A DNA stretch of 64,000 bases from Fibrisoma limi BUZ 3 (GTDB lineage Bacteria > Bacteroidota > Bacteroidia > Cytophagales > Spirosomataceae), in contig NZ_CAIT01000009.1 in the NCBI RefSeq assembly GCF_000296815.2, positions 1,612,001 through 1,676,000 on the forward strand, given 5' to 3'. The notes under the pieces are model-generated. The model made no database searches. It was not told where the DNA came from and was given only the letters and a program-made list of their open reading frames with translations. A program made the position numbers and the translations under genes. Below, piece after piece: positions 26,841 to 35,471 of this stretch (position 1 is the stretch's first letter; each line of letters begins with the position of its first letter).

Positions 26841-27644
26841 ATGGATACACACTACTCTATAGGCTATACACTGGCGTTGGTAGTAGGGCTGGTTATTGGG
26901 CTTGCCGGGGGCGGAGGGTCCATTCTGACTGTCCCCATCTTTGTCTATGCCTTTGGCATACCGCCTATTCTGGCTACTACGTATTCCCTGTTCGTTGTCG
27001 GCACTACGTCGCTGGTTGGCTCGGTAAACCACCTCTGGCAAAAACGGGTCGACCTTCGGATTACGGCCGCCTTTGCTCTTCCCTCCTTCGTTTCGGTTTA
27101 CCTCAGCCGCCGGTTCCTGGTTCCTGCCATCCCAGACCCCTTGTTTCGCGTAAATGAATTCATTCTACCCAAAGACAACGCGATCCTTTATTTCTTTACC
27201 ATCGTGATGGTGCTGGCGGCCCGGGCCATGATACGTAACGACCAGCCCGAACGAGGAGAAGCCGCCGACGGTCGCCCCCGATACATAACCTTGGCGCTGG
27301 ATGGGCTGGCCGTGGGTCTCCTGACTGGGACGATCGGTGCCGGGGGCGGCTTCCTTATTGTACCCATGCTGGTGCTACTGGCGGGGCTTCCCATCCATCG
27401 GGCCGTGGCAACATCTGTGCTGATTATTGCGGTTAATTCGTTCGTTGGGCTGCTGGGCGACATCCACCACACCAACCTTAATTGGAATTTTTTATTGCCC
27501 TTTACGGGTTTGTCTGTTGTAGGAATCTTCGTGGGAATGTACCTGGCGCGTTTTGTTGCGCCCGAACAGTTAAAAAAGGGATTTGGCTGGTTCGTGCTGG
27601 CAGTGGCCATCTACATTCTTTCGCGAGAGATTTTGCAGTATTGA
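26841..27644 (+). CDS. TauE/SafE family sulfite (sulfonate) exporter
   Basis: 267 residues from the ATG at 26841; the in-frame TTG at 26832 overlaps the -7 box and is rejected. About eight transmembrane helices in two repeats, each with the family glycine-rich motif: GLVIGLAGGGGSILTVPI and GLLTGTIGAGGGFLIVPML. Family members export sulfite or organosulfonates. The next gene, 24 bp downstream, is a persulfide dioxygenase-rhodanese protein whose product is sulfite or thiosulfate, which strongly suggests a shared role in sulfide detoxification with this protein removing sulfite. Confidence 0.9.
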   Translation: MDTHYSIGYTLALVVGLVIGLAGGGGSILTVPIFVYAFGIPPILATTYSLFVVGTTSLVGSVNHLWQKRVDLRITAAFALPSFVSVYLSRRFLVPAIPDPLFRVNEFILPKDNAILYFFTIVMVLAARAMIRNDQPERGEAADGRPRYITLALDGLAVGLLTGTIGAGGGFLIVPMLVLLAGLPIHRAVATSVLIIAVNSFVGLLGDIHHTNLNWNFLLPFTGLSVVGIFVGMYLARFVAPEQLKKGFGWFVLAVAIYILSREILQY

Positions 27645-27668
27645 TCCGGGTCTCAAACCGCCTTCCTC

Positions 27669-29072
27669 ATGATTGTTGAACAGTTGTATACCGGTTGTCT
27701 TGCCCAGGGGGCTTATTATATCGAAAGCAAGGGCGAAGCAGCTATCATTGATCCACTTCGCGAAACCACCCCTTATGTGCGTCGGGCGGAGCAGAGCCAG
27801 GCCGTTATCAAATACGTATTTGAAACGCACTTCCACGCCGATTTTGTGTCGGGGCATCTGGATCTGGCCCAGAAAACCGGGGCGACCATTGTGTATGGAC
27901 CTAACGCCAACACCCACTACGATGTATATCAGGCCCACGATGGCGAAGTTTTCCGGCTAGGCGACGTAGCGATCAAGGTTCTTCATACGCCGGGTCATAC
28001 ACTGGAATCTACTACGTATCTGCTGCTTGATGAAGAAGGCAAAGACCACGCTATTTTCACCGGCGATACCTTGTTCATCGGCGACGTTGGCCGACCGGAT
28101 CTGGCCATTAAAGGCGATCTGACCGAGCGTGATCTGGCCGGTATGCTCTACGATAGCCTGCAAACCAAGATCATACCCCTGGCTGATGATGTTATTGTGT
28201 ATCCGGCCCACGGCGCCGGGTCGGCCTGCGGCAAGAACATGAGCAAGGAAACTACCGATAAGCTCGGCAATCAGAAACGGTTCAATTACGCGCTTCAGGC
28301 CAAGTCCAAAGAGCAGTTTATCGAGCAGGTACTCGACGGTCTGACCACGGCTCCGGCCTACTTTACCGAAAATGCCCGGCTCAACAAAGAAGGATACGAA
28401 CCGCTGGAACGCGTTATGCAACGCGGCAGCCAGGCTCTGTCGCCGGACGCGTTTGAAGCAGCCGTGAACGAAACAGGAGCGTTGGTCCTCGATGTTCGGA
28501 AGGCCAGCGAGTTTGCCAGCGGATTCATACCCAATTCGGTAAACATTGGCCTGGATGGACAGTTTGCTCCCTGGGTAGGTGCCTTGGTGCCTGATCTGCG
28601 CCAGCCAATAGCCCTTGTAGCTCCTGCCGGTCAGGAAACGGAAACCATTCTGCGGCTGGCCCGGGTAGGTTATGATAACTGCATTGGCTACCTCGACGGA
28701 GGCTTTGATCACTGGCGGCAGGCAGGTCGGGAGATTGACCGGATCGACTCTATTTCGGCCGACGAATTTGCGAACCGCCTACAGCTAAACCCCGATCTGA
28801 CTATTGCTGATGTTCGCCGGCCAGCCGAATATTCTACCGAACACGTAGCGAGTGCAGAAAATATGCCCCTCGACAATCTTAACGATTTTATGGCTGGTCT
28901 GAATCGTGATGAACCTATCTATGTTCACTGCGCCGGCGGCTACCGGTCGATGGTGGCCAGTTCCATTCTGAAGGCTCGTGGTTTCGAGAACGTGGTTAAC
29001 ATTGACGGGGGAATGGCCGCCCTTCGGAAAACCGGCCGGGTTTCGTTCACATCCGAATCATTAGCCCACTGA
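27669..29072 (+). CDS. Persulfide dioxygenase-rhodanese fusion (CstB architecture)
   Basis: 467 residues. An MBL domain (1-235) has THFHADF with His54, then HTPGH with His110 and FTGDTLFIGDVGRPDL with Asp133: the two-His-one-Asp iron site and GRPD signature of persulfide dioxygenases. Two rhodanese domains follow. In the first (about 255-355) the active-site loop reads ALVAPAGQETE with no Cys, so it is catalytically dead; in the second (about 360-460) it reads VHCAGGYRS with Cys421. This MBL, pseudo-rhodanese, active rhodanese order is that of staphylococcal CstB, which makes thiosulfate from persulfides. Cotranscribed with the upstream tauE. Confidence 0.93.
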   Translation: MIVEQLYTGCLAQGAYYIESKGEAAIIDPLRETTPYVRRAEQSQAVIKYVFETHFHADFVSGHLDLAQKTGATIVYGPNANTHYDVYQAHDGEVFRLGDVAIKVLHTPGHTLESTTYLLLDEEGKDHAIFTGDTLFIGDVGRPDLAIKGDLTERDLAGMLYDSLQTKIIPLADDVIVYPAHGAGSACGKNMSKETTDKLGNQKRFNYALQAKSKEQFIEQVLDGLTTAPAYFTENARLNKEGYEPLERVMQRGSQALSPDAFEAAVNETGALVLDVRKASEFASGFIPNSVNIGLDGQFAPWVGALVPDLRQPIALVAPAGQETETILRLARVGYDNCIGYLDGGFDHWRQAGREIDRIDSISADEFANRLQLNPDLTIADVRRPAEYSTEHVASAENMPLDNLNDFMAGLNRDEPIYVHCAGGYRSMVASSILKARGFENVVNIDGGMAALRKTGRVSFTSESLAH

Positions 29073-29110
29073 GCGTTTTCCGGGTGAATTGAGTATGACC
29101 GGCACTGGCT

Positions 29111-29470
29111 TTAACGGGTGGGATTATCGTCTATTTCCAGCCGCGGAAGAGCTGGATTCAGTACTCGTGGCACAATCTTGATACGAAACACCCGTGTTCC
29201 GGCTACGTCAAAGTCACAACTGTAGAAGCCTCGTTGCTTAACTCCCCGGTATACCGCCATGTAATTCACTTTGGCCGGCCAGTTGGTCATTGCCAGTTCG
29301 GCCGTGACAGCATCAACGGCTTTTCTCAGGTTTGAAAAGAAAATAACCGTCGGATCTCGCTGACGTAATACGTTCAGCGAACCGACATGCTGAACTGAAA
29401 CCTCATAAATAATTCGGCTTGTTGTTTTTATACCACTGTTTTCTTTGGACAACTTTGCCTCTTTATCCAC
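29111..29470 (-). CDS. Hypothetical protein, GTG start
   Basis: 119 residues. The frame has an upstream stop at 29485 and no ATG before residue 60, so GTG at 29470 is the only sensible start. The charged N-terminus (MDKEAKLSKENSG) is followed by an alternating hydrophobic pattern suggesting a small alpha/beta domain with a single Cys. No family is recognised. A perfect 9-bp hairpin (29487-29509) and a consensus DnaA-box sequence (29463-29471) overlap its start region. It is convergent with the cstB-like gene, 38 bp apart. Confidence 0.55.
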   Translation of the reverse strand: MDKEAKLSKENSGIKTTSRIIYEVSVQHVGSLNVLRQRDPTVIFFSNLRKAVDAVTAELAMTNWPAKVNYMAVYRGVKQRGFYSCDFDVAGTRVFRIKIVPRVLNPALPRLEIDDNPTR

Positions 29471-29471
29471 A
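29463..29471 (+). promoter_or_regulatory. Single consensus DnaA-box sequence
   Basis: TTATCCACA matches the DnaA box exactly and overlaps the GTG start of the hypothetical gene. A single 9-mer match can occur by chance. Confidence 0.3.
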
Positions 29472-29486
29472 TTCGTTAAATTTTAT

Positions 29487-29509
29487 GAAAAATAGTTTTA
29501 CTATTTTTC
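29487..29509. promoter_or_regulatory. Perfect 9-bp inverted repeat upstream of the hypothetical gene
   Basis: GAAAAATAG (29487-29495) and CTATTTTTC (29501-29509) are exact complements around a 5-nt AT loop, 16 bp before the GTG start. It could be an operator or a leader hairpin. Confidence 0.45.
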
Positions 29510-29555
29510 AATAGCTAAACTAAAATACGTCTTCAGGCGTTTTGACATCAATAAC

Positions 29556-29637
29556 AAAGCAAAAACCCGGCCGTTCTCGACCGGGTTTTTGCTTTTCCGC
29601 CAACAAATAAGCCGGAGTTCAGGCCCCGGCTTATTTG
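29556..29637. terminator. Two tandem palindromic terminators downstream of pdhB
   Basis: The first hairpin has 15-bp perfect arms (29556-29570 and 29581-29595); the second has 12-bp perfect arms (29604-29615 and 29626-29637). Both have A/T-rich outer stems so can act in both directions. They lie just past the pdhB stop (29659) on its strand. Confidence 0.8.
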
Positions 29638-29658
29638 TTTTTATTGAGTAGGTTGTTT

Positions 29659-30639
29659 TTACTTCTTATACATCACCGCATCTACGGCCTGTAGCGTTTT
29701 CTTCACGTTCGGCAGAATAGCTTCGATCAGCGTTGGTGCATACGGCAGAGGCAGGTCGAAACTGTTAACGCGAACCACCGGTGCATCCAGATAATCGAAT
29801 GCATTGCGCTGGATGTTGTACGTAAGTTCCGATGATATAGCAGCCAGCGGCCAGGCCTCTTCTACAATCACGCAGCGATTCGTTTTCTTTACTGAGTTGA
29901 TCACCGTAGCATAATCGATCGGGCGAACTGTACGCAGGTCGATAACTTCGGCCGATATGCCGTTTTTTGCCAGTTCTTCGGCGGCCTGAATAGCGACCTT
30001 CAGAATTTTACCAAACGACACGATCGTTACGTCGTTGCCTTCCCGAACGATATTAGCCTGTCCGATGGGAATCAGATACTCCTCTTCCGGAACCTGACCT
30101 TTATCACCGTACATCAATTCCGACTCCATGAAAATAACCGGGTCGTCATCGCGAATGGATGATTTTAACAGTCCCTTCGCATCGTAGGGATTCGACGGTA
30201 CAACTACTTTCAGACCGGGCGTATTGGCGAACCAATTCTCAAAGTTCTGCGAGTGCTGCGACGACAGCATCCCGGCATTACCCGTTGGGCCACGGAATAC
30301 GATGGGTACTGAGTACTGACCGCCTGACATGGACATCATCTTAGCGGCCGAGTTGATGACCTGGTCAATGGCTACCAGCGAGAAGTTGAAGGTCATAAAC
30401 TCGATGATGGGGCGCAGGCCGTTCATGGCCGAACCAACACCAATACCGGCGAAGCCTAATTCGGCAATGGGCGTGTCAATAACCCGCTCCGGACCAAATT
30501 CATCGAGCATGCCCTGGCTCACTTTGTAAGCACCGTTGTATTCGGCAACCTCTTCGCCCATCAGATATACCTTTGGGTCCCGGCGCATTTCTTCCGTCAT
30601 GGCCTCCCGCAGGGCTTCGCGGAACTGTATTTCTCTCAT
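29659..30639 (-). CDS. pdhB: Pyruvate dehydrogenase E1 component, beta subunit
   Basis: 326 residues, the normal length. It pairs with the alpha subunit to decarboxylate pyruvate using thiamine diphosphate. Visible signatures are MGEEVAEYNGAYKVSQG (cofactor-contacting Glu), DTPIAELGFAGIGVG, EFMTFNF, FRGPTGNAG, HSQNFENWFANTPGLKVV and EVIDLRTVRPID followed by EEAWPLAAI. Branched-chain oxo-acid E1 beta is a close relative, but the sequence reads as the pyruvate type. pdhA is not adjacent, so the subunits are split on the chromosome. A good promoter lies at 30720-30751. Confidence 0.95.
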   Translation of the reverse strand: MREIQFREALREAMTEEMRRDPKVYLMGEEVAEYNGAYKVSQGMLDEFGPERVIDTPIAELGFAGIGVGSAMNGLRPIIEFMTFNFSLVAIDQVINSAAKMMSMSGGQYSVPIVFRGPTGNAGMLSSQHSQNFENWFANTPGLKVVVPSNPYDAKGLLKSSIRDDDPVIFMESELMYGDKGQVPEEEYLIPIGQANIVREGNDVTIVSFGKILKVAIQAAEELAKNGISAEVIDLRTVRPIDYATVINSVKKTNRCVIVEEAWPLAAISSELTYNIQRNAFDYLDAPVVRVNSFDLPLPYAPTLIEAILPNVKKTLQAVDAVMYKK

Positions 30640-30719
30640 GCTGAGTGCGTTAAGTTAGATGTAGTCATTCGACGACCTGATGTCATGCGGATAACTAACG
30701 CGTTGGCTGAAAAACCGGT

Positions 30720-30751
30720 CAAAATTAGGTAAAAGTGGCTGATTCGTCAAA
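30720..30751 (-). promoter_or_regulatory. Full Bacteroidota promoter for pdhB
   Basis: Reading the minus strand, TTTG (30751-30748) is followed by 20 bp and then TAATTTTG (30727-30720), an exact -33/-7 pair. The leader to the pdhB ATG is about 75 nt. Confidence 0.75.
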
Positions 30752-30915
30752 TGACACGCCAAGTTGCTGACTGGATGTATGCCCCGGACAATTGACACAA
30801 ATAAAATTCTGATTCTAAGCAACCTTACCGGTCGGCTTGTCATCATTCGGACGTGAGCAACCCGCACCCGCTGTTAAATAATCTTAATGCACAAGCAAGC
30901 CTTTTGACCGCACTC

Positions 30916-30923
30916 TACATTTG
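30916..30923 (+). promoter_or_regulatory. -7 box for the TonB barrel gene
   Basis: TACATTTG matches TAnnTTTG exactly, 29 bp before the ATG at 30953. No clear -33 TTG is at the right distance. Confidence 0.5.
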
Positions 30924-30952
30924 CTCCGGCAACCATTAACCTTCTCTCCTCT

Positions 30953-33397
30953 ATGCGCTTTCTACTCATCGTTATACTGTTGGGCTGCGTTATCAGCGCG
31001 AGCGCTCAATCTCCGTCAAACCCCGGAAAAATCTCCGGGACGATTGTTGATTCTACGTCGGCAAAAGCAGTGCCCTATGCCACGGTAGCGCTGCTGGATG
31101 GTACCAGGCTCATTACGGGCACCACGACCGATGGAGCCGGTGCGTTTATCATGCCCAGTCTGCCACTGGGCAGTTTCCAGCTCAAACTGTCGTTTGTTGG
31201 GTACCAATCAAAAACTCTTCCTCTACAACTCACAGCTACGCAGCCTACGCTCGATTTGGGTACCGTTACCTTGTCAGTTGAAGGCAAAACGCTCGGCGAA
31301 GTAAACGTTACGGGCCAGAAAGCGCTGATTGAGGACAAAGGCGATCGTCTGGTGTACAATACCGAGAAAGACATTTCGAATGCCGGCGGTACGGCGGTTG
31401 ACGTTCTACGAAAAGTACCGATGCTGACGGTTGACCTGAATGGTAACGTATCGATGCGGGGAAACAGCAACCTGAAAGTGCTCATCAACGGTAAGCCCTC
31501 GGCCATGATGGCCCGTAACCTCGCTGATGCCCTTCGGCAAATGCCGGCCAATACCATTAAATCAGTGGAAGTTATCACCAGTCCCGGCGCGAAGTACGAT
31601 GCCGAAGGGGCTGCCGGGGTTATTAACATCATCACGAAGAAAGCTTTACAGGGGTTTAATGGCTCCGTCAATGCCACAGCGGGGAACTTCAACAATTCAG
31701 TCGGAACCAACCTTAACCTGCGCAAAAAGAAACTAGGCGTTGCGCTGTCGGCCAATCTGTACAACTACCGAAACATTAATGAGAGCATCGCCCGCCGAAC
31801 CAGCCTACAGAACGGCGTACCAACGAGTTTCCTGACGCAGCAGAACCAAATGGACAACTGGGGCGTGGGCGGCTACGGTGAGATGAGCGCTGATTATGAC
31901 TTTGACAGCACAAGCCGAATCAACTTTGCAGCCAATGTCTGGGGTGGCAATTTCCCCAATAACTCAACTTCGACGGTTCAGTTAACGGACCCCTCCGGGC
32001 GCGAGCTACAAGCGTTTCGCAACAATATTCAGTTTCGGAATCCGTATGGCAACGGTCAGCTGGACCTGGGCTATACCAAGACATTCAAACGACCGACGGG
32101 TGTTTCCTCCGACAGGGAGTTTTCTCTCTTAACGCAGTTTAGCCGGATGCCCGACAATTATTTCTACGATACTGACCGCTATTCAATCACGGGCGAATTG
32201 CTGCTATACCGCGAGCGCAGCACCAATTACAGCCGTAACAAAGAATACACGGTACAAGCCGACTACACCCATCCGTTTGCGAAACGGGGCCTAAAAGATA
32301 CCACGACGTTTACGCTTGAAGTAGGTGCCAAAACCATCCTGCGTGATATTGGTAGTGAATTCCGGGTCGAACAGTCGGCCGACGGTCGCCAACCTTTTGT
32401 AGCAAACCCAGCACTGTCGAATGATTTTGGCTATACGCAGCTTATCTACTCCGGTTATGCCTCGATGCGGATGGAAACCAAACGCGGCTGGAGCCTGAAC
32501 GCCGGTGCCCGGCTCGAACATACAGGCATCCGCGCCGACTTTATCACGACGCAGACTAAATTCTCGACGGATTACCAGAACCTGATCCCAAGCCTGACAC
32601 TGTCCAAGAAAATCAAGCAACAAACGGTCAAGGTTAGCTATACGCAACGGATTACGCGCCCGCTTATCTGGTTCCTGAATCCCTGGGTAAATGCTGCGGA
32701 CCCGAAAAACATCAACGTCGGTAATCCGTATCTGAATCCGGAACTCATGCACGCGACGGAATTATCCCATAGCATCACGACCAAGAAAGGGATGTCGGTT
32801 AACTCGTCGCTGTACTGGCGGCAAACCGACAACGCCATTGAATACCTATCGACAGTTGATACGGCCGGCGTTTCGACCAACAGCCCGCGGAACATCGCCC
32901 AGCGGAAAGCCTATGGCCTGAACATCAACCTGTCGGGCCAACCCAACAAAGACTGGAACCTGAGCGGGGGAATCGACGGACGATACGTGTCGCTCAACAG
33001 CCCGGCTCTGCAACAAAGCAACAGCGGGCTAATCTGGAGCTTCAACCTCAACAGCACCTATAAATTACCCAGGAATTACACCCTACAGGTCAACGGCAAT
33101 TATGGCACGGGCTGGGTGTCGCTGCAAGGCAATTCGACCGGCTGGCTATGGTACGGCATTTCGGCTAAACGGGAATTTTGGGACAAAAAGGCCAGTCTGA
33201 CACTGGGCCTGAATAACCCGTTTGCCCGCGGCTTTACGCAAGTCAACCGGCAGGAAGCACCTTCGTTCGTAGCCGAGAACCGCTGGTCAATTATCAACCG
33301 CTCGGCCCGCCTGACGTTTGAGTGGCGATTCGGGCAAATGACCGCGGGCGGTGGCAAACAAAGCAAGAAGATCAGCAACGACGACCGGGGCCGCTAA
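30953..33397 (+). CDS. TonB-dependent outer-membrane barrel protein (OMP_b-brl family)
   Basis: 814 residues with a signal peptide ending in SASAQ (about 19). A carboxypeptidase regulatory-like domain (24-110: ISGTIVDSTSAKAVPYATVAL) precedes a plug (VDVLRKVPMLTVDLNGNVSMRGN...VLINGKPSAMM...VEVITSPGAKYDAEGAAGVINI) and a beta-barrel. It shares layout and plug wording with the protein at 9729, so the two are paralogues. The C-terminal strand FEWRFGQ is followed by a basic tail. It ends 6 bp before the convergent nucleoside hydrolase gene. Ligand unknown. Confidence 0.93.
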   Translation: MRFLLIVILLGCVISASAQSPSNPGKISGTIVDSTSAKAVPYATVALLDGTRLITGTTTDGAGAFIMPSLPLGSFQLKLSFVGYQSKTLPLQLTATQPTLDLGTVTLSVEGKTLGEVNVTGQKALIEDKGDRLVYNTEKDISNAGGTAVDVLRKVPMLTVDLNGNVSMRGNSNLKVLINGKPSAMMARNLADALRQMPANTIKSVEVITSPGAKYDAEGAAGVINIITKKALQGFNGSVNATAGNFNNSVGTNLNLRKKKLGVALSANLYNYRNINESIARRTSLQNGVPTSFLTQQNQMDNWGVGGYGEMSADYDFDSTSRINFAANVWGGNFPNNSTSTVQLTDPSGRELQAFRNNIQFRNPYGNGQLDLGYTKTFKRPTGVSSDREFSLLTQFSRMPDNYFYDTDRYSITGELLLYRERSTNYSRNKEYTVQADYTHPFAKRGLKDTTTFTLEVGAKTILRDIGSEFRVEQSADGRQPFVANPALSNDFGYTQLIYSGYASMRMETKRGWSLNAGARLEHTGIRADFITTQTKFSTDYQNLIPSLTLSKKIKQQTVKVSYTQRITRPLIWFLNPWVNAADPKNINVGNPYLNPELMHATELSHSITTKKGMSVNSSLYWRQTDNAIEYLSTVDTAGVSTNSPRNIAQRKAYGLNINLSGQPNKDWNLSGGIDGRYVSLNSPALQQSNSGLIWSFNLNSTYKLPRNYTLQVNGNYGTGWVSLQGNSTGWLWYGISAKREFWDKKASLTLGLNNPFARGFTQVNRQEAPSFVAENRWSIINRSARLTFEWRFGQMTAGGGKQSKKISNDDRGR

Positions 33398-33403
33398 GCC
33401 CTA

Positions 33404-34348
33404 TCATCGGTTGCCAGCCGAAGCCCGCTTCAGGTCTTCAATGACAATCTCCTCAAAACCCGGCAATGTTTTGTAGGCGTACGTAGCCCGCCAGGGGGTG
33501 TCGTTGAAATCGTAGGAAACCTCCAGATACGGTTTATCACCTTCAGCATCCGTATCGCTCGCACGGACATTGATCCGAACCGGTATGTCGTGGAAATACT
33601 TGAAATAATTCGGGTGAGTCAGATACCCCAGGGGCGTTGTGTCCCAGGGCACGAATCCATCAACGCCAAACAACGACTCGTTGAACTGCTGCCACGGACG
33701 TAGCTGATCGTACACCCACTTATCTGACTCAGTTGCGTTGTTCAAAAACTCGATGTCCGTTTTTCCCAGCAACAGATACACACTGCATTCGTAGCCGGAT
33801 AATACGATCTTCAGCCCCGCGTCGAACAGGATTTTGAACGATTCCGGGTCCATCTCGAAGTTATAATCCCCGACCGACATTTTTTCCAGCCCGGGCCTGA
33901 AAGGCAAACCCGGCGTCCGACCCGCGCAGACAACCACTTCTTCGATTTGCGGAATCAGTTCCGGGTGGTTCTGCACAACCGTTGCTACGTTTGTCATTGG
34001 TCCGATAGCCAGAATCGGCATCTTCTCAGTACGTAGTGCATCCGCCAGTGCCCGGGTTGCATCGTTTTCGGTACCGACGTCCTTAGCTGTATCCGAGCCA
34101 CGATAGACCGGAATATTGCGCCCTGTTTTGTTGTACCAGGCCAACAGCTTCTGCGTTACGTCATACCCATAGTTTGCGTAGGTGATCGTACTGATCCCGA
34201 CCAGCTCTACCTTGTCTGGATGTTGCAGCGCCATCATCAGTGCGATGGCATCGTCCACCTCCCGGGGTGTCTGGTCTTTCATGCCAATCATGATGTCAGT
34301 ATCGAGCCAGATGCGCCGGGGACCGGACGTCGTTGAGGATAAAGTCAT
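33404..34348 (-). CDS. Nucleoside hydrolase family protein
   Basis: 314 residues from the ATG at 34348, which places the first motif 15 residues in, as in the family; ATG 34375 is an alternative. The calcium-binding opening reads WLDTDIMIG...VDDAIALMMAL instead of the canonical DTDPGIDDA, so the Asp cluster is kept but spread by an insertion. Later motifs are ILAIGPMTNVA and DYNFEMDPESFKILF (E/N-x-x-D-P-E). The family cleaves the N-glycosidic bond of nucleosides. It lies 63 bp downstream of a methylthioribose-kinase-like gene on the same strand, hinting at a joint salvage step. Confidence 0.87.
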   Translation of the reverse strand: MTLSSTTSGPRRIWLDTDIMIGMKDQTPREVDDAIALMMALQHPDKVELVGISTITYANYGYDVTQKLLAWYNKTGRNIPVYRGSDTAKDVGTENDATRALADALRTEKMPILAIGPMTNVATVVQNHPELIPQIEEVVVCAGRTPGLPFRPGLEKMSVGDYNFEMDPESFKILFDAGLKIVLSGYECSVYLLLGKTDIEFLNNATESDKWVYDQLRPWQQFNESLFGVDGFVPWDTTPLGYLTHPNYFKYFHDIPVRINVRASDTDAEGDKPYLEVSYDFNDTPWRATYAYKTLPGFEEIVIEDLKRASAGNR

Positions 34349-34411
34349 AAAAAGAAACCGGTGTCCTACCGGCATTGATGTAAGCAACGTTTCTGCCTGA
34401 GCGGTCTTTTA

Positions 34412-35395
34412 TCAAACCAGCAATGACCTGGCGTCTTCGAGTAGATGCTGTTTCTGTTCCAGCGATAAACTCAGCGGTAATTGCGCCAAACCAATAAGCC
34501 GACGCATGATTTCAACCCCGGTAAACCGACGTAGCAGCGTTTCGTCAAAACCGGCGGGTCGTTCATAATTGGCCGTCACCGTATCCCGGATCGAAGCAGA
34601 CTGTTGGGCCATTATCAGATGCGCCTGCATCACACCCAGATCAAACTCAGCCGGCCCGTAGAAGCAAAACTCGGGATCGATCACTTTTACCCCCCCGGTG
34701 GTTTGCAGCCAGCTACCGGGGTAATAATCGCCGTGAAGCAGAATCGGGCCGTCGGCCAGGTAACGTTCGCCCAGCTCACGAACGTTTTTTTTCAAGGCCG
34801 CATCCTGCTTGTACGGCATAGCCACCGCCTGCAACCCCGGCTGAATAATATCCAGATCGAAACCGTTGTCTTCCAGAAACGGGTAGTTGAAAATGTGTTC
34901 GTGGTTCAACGCCCGCATGGACCGGTTCGCAAAGTCCGGGTCTGGTTTGGTGCTTATAAACTCCTGGTGCAGCTCAGACAGGTAGGTTGTTAAAGCCTGG
35001 GTCTCTTCCTCACTCAGTTGTCGGCCGGGCTGGTACAGAAACGTGTAATCGCTTGACGTACCAAGGTCTTCGAGAACCAGAACACTGTTTGCTTCGTCCA
35101 TCCCCATCAGCTCGGGCATATAAGCCGACAGCATTGGTACGGCTAACGCTTTCTGATAAAAACGCCCTTCAATGACCGCCCGCTCGGCCGGGGCCGGAAT
35201 GGTCGGGTATTTTTCAACGTAGGCACGAGCCTGTTTTACGATCAGCGTCCGGACCGGGGTAATGACCCGGAGGGTATAATTCATGTTCCCCTCGCCGGGT
35301 TTTTCGAGACCGGTAATAGTTTCATCGGGACCAAGCCACCCCATCCGAAGAAGGTAATCCTGCAGGGCGTCGGGTTCCTGAGCGTTTACGAGCAT
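34412..35395 (-). CDS. Methylthioribose-kinase-like phosphotransferase (APH fold)
   Basis: 327 residues with the protein-kinase-like APH fold. An N-lobe lysine is in LIVKQARAYVEKYP; the catalytic loop is LLHGDYYPGSWLQ and the metal-binding loop is VIDPEFCFYGPAEFDLG. The pairing HGDxxxGS...IDPEFxFYGPxxFDxG is close to 5-methylthioribose kinase (MtnK), where the first loop reads HGDLHTGS; here YYP replaces LHT. It may phosphorylate methylthioribose, ribose or another sugar. The nucleoside hydrolase gene follows after 63 bp. No other mtn genes are in the window, so MtnK identity is not certain. Confidence 0.82.
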   Translation of the reverse strand: MLVNAQEPDALQDYLLRMGWLGPDETITGLEKPGEGNMNYTLRVITPVRTLIVKQARAYVEKYPTIPAPAERAVIEGRFYQKALAVPMLSAYMPELMGMDEANSVLVLEDLGTSSDYTFLYQPGRQLSEEETQALTTYLSELHQEFISTKPDPDFANRSMRALNHEHIFNYPFLEDNGFDLDIIQPGLQAVAMPYKQDAALKKNVRELGERYLADGPILLHGDYYPGSWLQTTGGVKVIDPEFCFYGPAEFDLGVMQAHLIMAQQSASIRDTVTANYERPAGFDETLLRRFTGVEIMRRLIGLAQLPLSLSLEQKQHLLEDARSLLV

Positions 35396-35471
35396 GAGCT
35401 ATTTGATTCAAGGATTATAGAGAGGATATTCGAAATCGCCAACGGGTTGGATTTACAATCGATACGTTTAG

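Larger units (their letters stand above)
30640..30952. other. Divergent intergenic region between pdhB and a TonB receptor
   Basis: 313 bp with no ORF. It holds a strong minus-strand promoter (30720-30751) and a plus-strand -7 box (30916-30923). No other structure was seen. Confidence 0.6.

Noticed and set aside
27957-28712. 251-residue minus-strand open frame
   Set aside because: It is antisense to the persulfide dioxygenase-rhodanese gene, whose motifs are unambiguous.
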